Shown here: in pieces, positions 63,601 to 64,000 of the stretch
Layout of the letters: each line of letters begins with the position of its first letter
Numbering within the stretch: position 1 is the stretch's first letter
Source of the DNA: Amblyomma americanum
Taxonomy: Eukaryota > Arthropoda > Arachnida > Ixodida > Ixodidae
Reading direction: 5' to 3'
Assembly: GCF_052857255.1 (NCBI RefSeq)
Contig: NC_135504.1
Coordinates: 143,804,121-143,868,120 of the forward strand
DNA length: 64,000 bases
Made by a program: the position numbers and the translations under genes
The notes under the pieces: generated by a model
Told to the model about the DNA's origin: nothing
Databases searched by the model: none
Seen by the model: the letters and a program-made list of their open reading frames with translations, nothing else

Positions 63601-64000
63601 AAATGTTTGCTAGTTTCGACCTAAAACGATATATCCCGTTGTTTTGAGCCGGAATACTAGTTTTCGCGCAGTTCTGAGAGAAAAAGTTTACACCTTTCTC
63701 TCGTGTGCTCTTCGACGACTTGTGAAATCGATTCTCGTGAATCTTGCTAGATTCGATCTAAAACGATGTATCCCGTTGTTTTGAGCCGGAATACAAGTTT
63801 TCGCGCAGTTCGGAGAGAAAAAGTTTACACCTTTCTCTCGTCTACTCCTCGACGACTTGTAAAATCGATGCTCGTGAATCATGCTAGTTTCGATCTAAAC
63901 GATGTATCCCGTTGTTTTGAGCCGGAATACAAGTTTTCGCGCAGTTCTGAGAGAAAAAGTTTACACCTTTCTCTCGTTTGCTCTTCGACGACTTGTGAAA
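59901..64000 (+). repeat. Reassorted satellite at the right end
   Basis: A mosaic of pieces seen elsewhere. 60.2-61.2 kb resembles HOR C but with monomers replaced (the 10-bp duplication falls 2063 bp after the previous one). 61.28-61.45 kb carries the CGCTGTTTTGAGCC variant of the 3.2/12.1 kb segment. 62.0-63.0 kb resembles 46.2-47.2 kb, and 63.1-64.0 kb resembles 36.4-37.8 and 43.2-44.0 kb. The array runs off the window edge in mid-monomer. Confidence 0.75.

Larger units (their letters stand above)
19617..64000 (+). repeat. 137-bp satellite array, right part
   Basis: About 324 monomers of the same satellite and same orientation as the left part, without non-satellite interruption to the window end. 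Monomer lengths vary by small shared indels. Examples are a 4-bp loss giving ACCTTTCGTGTAC, a 1-bp loss giving CTATATTCGAC, a 1-bp gain in CATAAATTTTTGCTAG, a 1-bp loss in GATCTAAACGATG, and a 10-bp duplication described separately. Several higher-order periods are superimposed (listed as separate entries). Confidence 0.97.

Noticed and set aside
882..63882. About a hundred open frames of 60-100 codons on both strands with similar proteins
   Set aside because: They are the satellite monomer read in different frames. Each appears only where two or three monomers chain without a stop, starts at the same unit position, and has no codon-level conservation or distinct start context. I do not regard any as a gene.
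1..64000. CRISPR-like array
   Set aside because: The repeats are contiguous 137-bp units with no unique spacers and vary gradually; this is satellite DNA.
1..64000. RNA polymerase III B-box or tRNA-derived repeat inside the monomer
   Set aside because: GGTTTCGATC in some monomers only loosely resembles a B box (an additional T), and no A box at proper distance or cloverleaf was found.
1..64000. CENP-B box in the monomer
   Set aside because: No stretch matches the TTCG....A..CGGG pattern in register on either strand by eye.
1..64000. Undescribed defence or metabolic gene system
   Set aside because: No protein-coding content other than the LINE is present, so there is nothing to support such a system in this window.

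Overview
This window is eukaryotic heterochromatin-type DNA. It holds one tandem satellite with a basic monomer of about 137 bp, arranged head-to-tail in a single orientation from base 1 to base 64000. The array is interrupted once, by a 5'-truncated non-LTR retrotransposon (LINE) at about 16442-19616. I count roughly 120 monomers left of the LINE and about 324 to its right, estimated from length divided by 137. Apart from the LINE I see no protein-coding gene, RNA gene, CRISPR array or bacterial-type operon. The many 60-90 codon open frames on both strands are the same satellite monomer translated repeatedly, not genes.

Organism: the LINE is a CR1/Jockey-group element with a two-ORF layout, an apurinic-like endonuclease and a reverse transcriptase. 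It ends in an AATAAA-type A-rich tail. Its style resembles elements of arthropods, and I would guess a chelicerate such as a tick, but this rests on remembered family resemblance, not on a search. I do not recognise the satellite.

Layout: 1-4418 divergent monomers plus a six-monomer (820 bp) tandem pair. 4419-11220 a higher-order repeat (HOR) of 16-17 monomers (2188/2325 bp) in three copies. 11220-14405 a second copy of the 0.7-5.5 kb material, offset by about 8.9-9.3 kb. 14405-16441 mixed monomers. 16442-19616 the LINE on the minus strand. 19617-26100 a 13-monomer HOR (1780/1781 bp), one copy enlarged by a 547-bp four-monomer duplication. 26100-31861 less ordered monomers. 31862-44041 a two-copy tandem segmental duplication of about 6.0-6.15 kb. 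44041-53740 longer-period blocks (about 2.9-3.2 kb spacing). 53740-59900 a 14-monomer HOR (1928 bp) in three near-identical copies plus a partial fourth. 59900-64000 reassorted pieces of earlier blocks.

The picture is a satellite evolving by repeated unequal exchange and segmental amplification at several scales. The single LINE landed after the surrounding 13-monomer HOR had already amplified, since sister copies of its target site nearby are empty. Its ORF2 is nearly intact, with one apparent frameshift inside the endonuclease domain.
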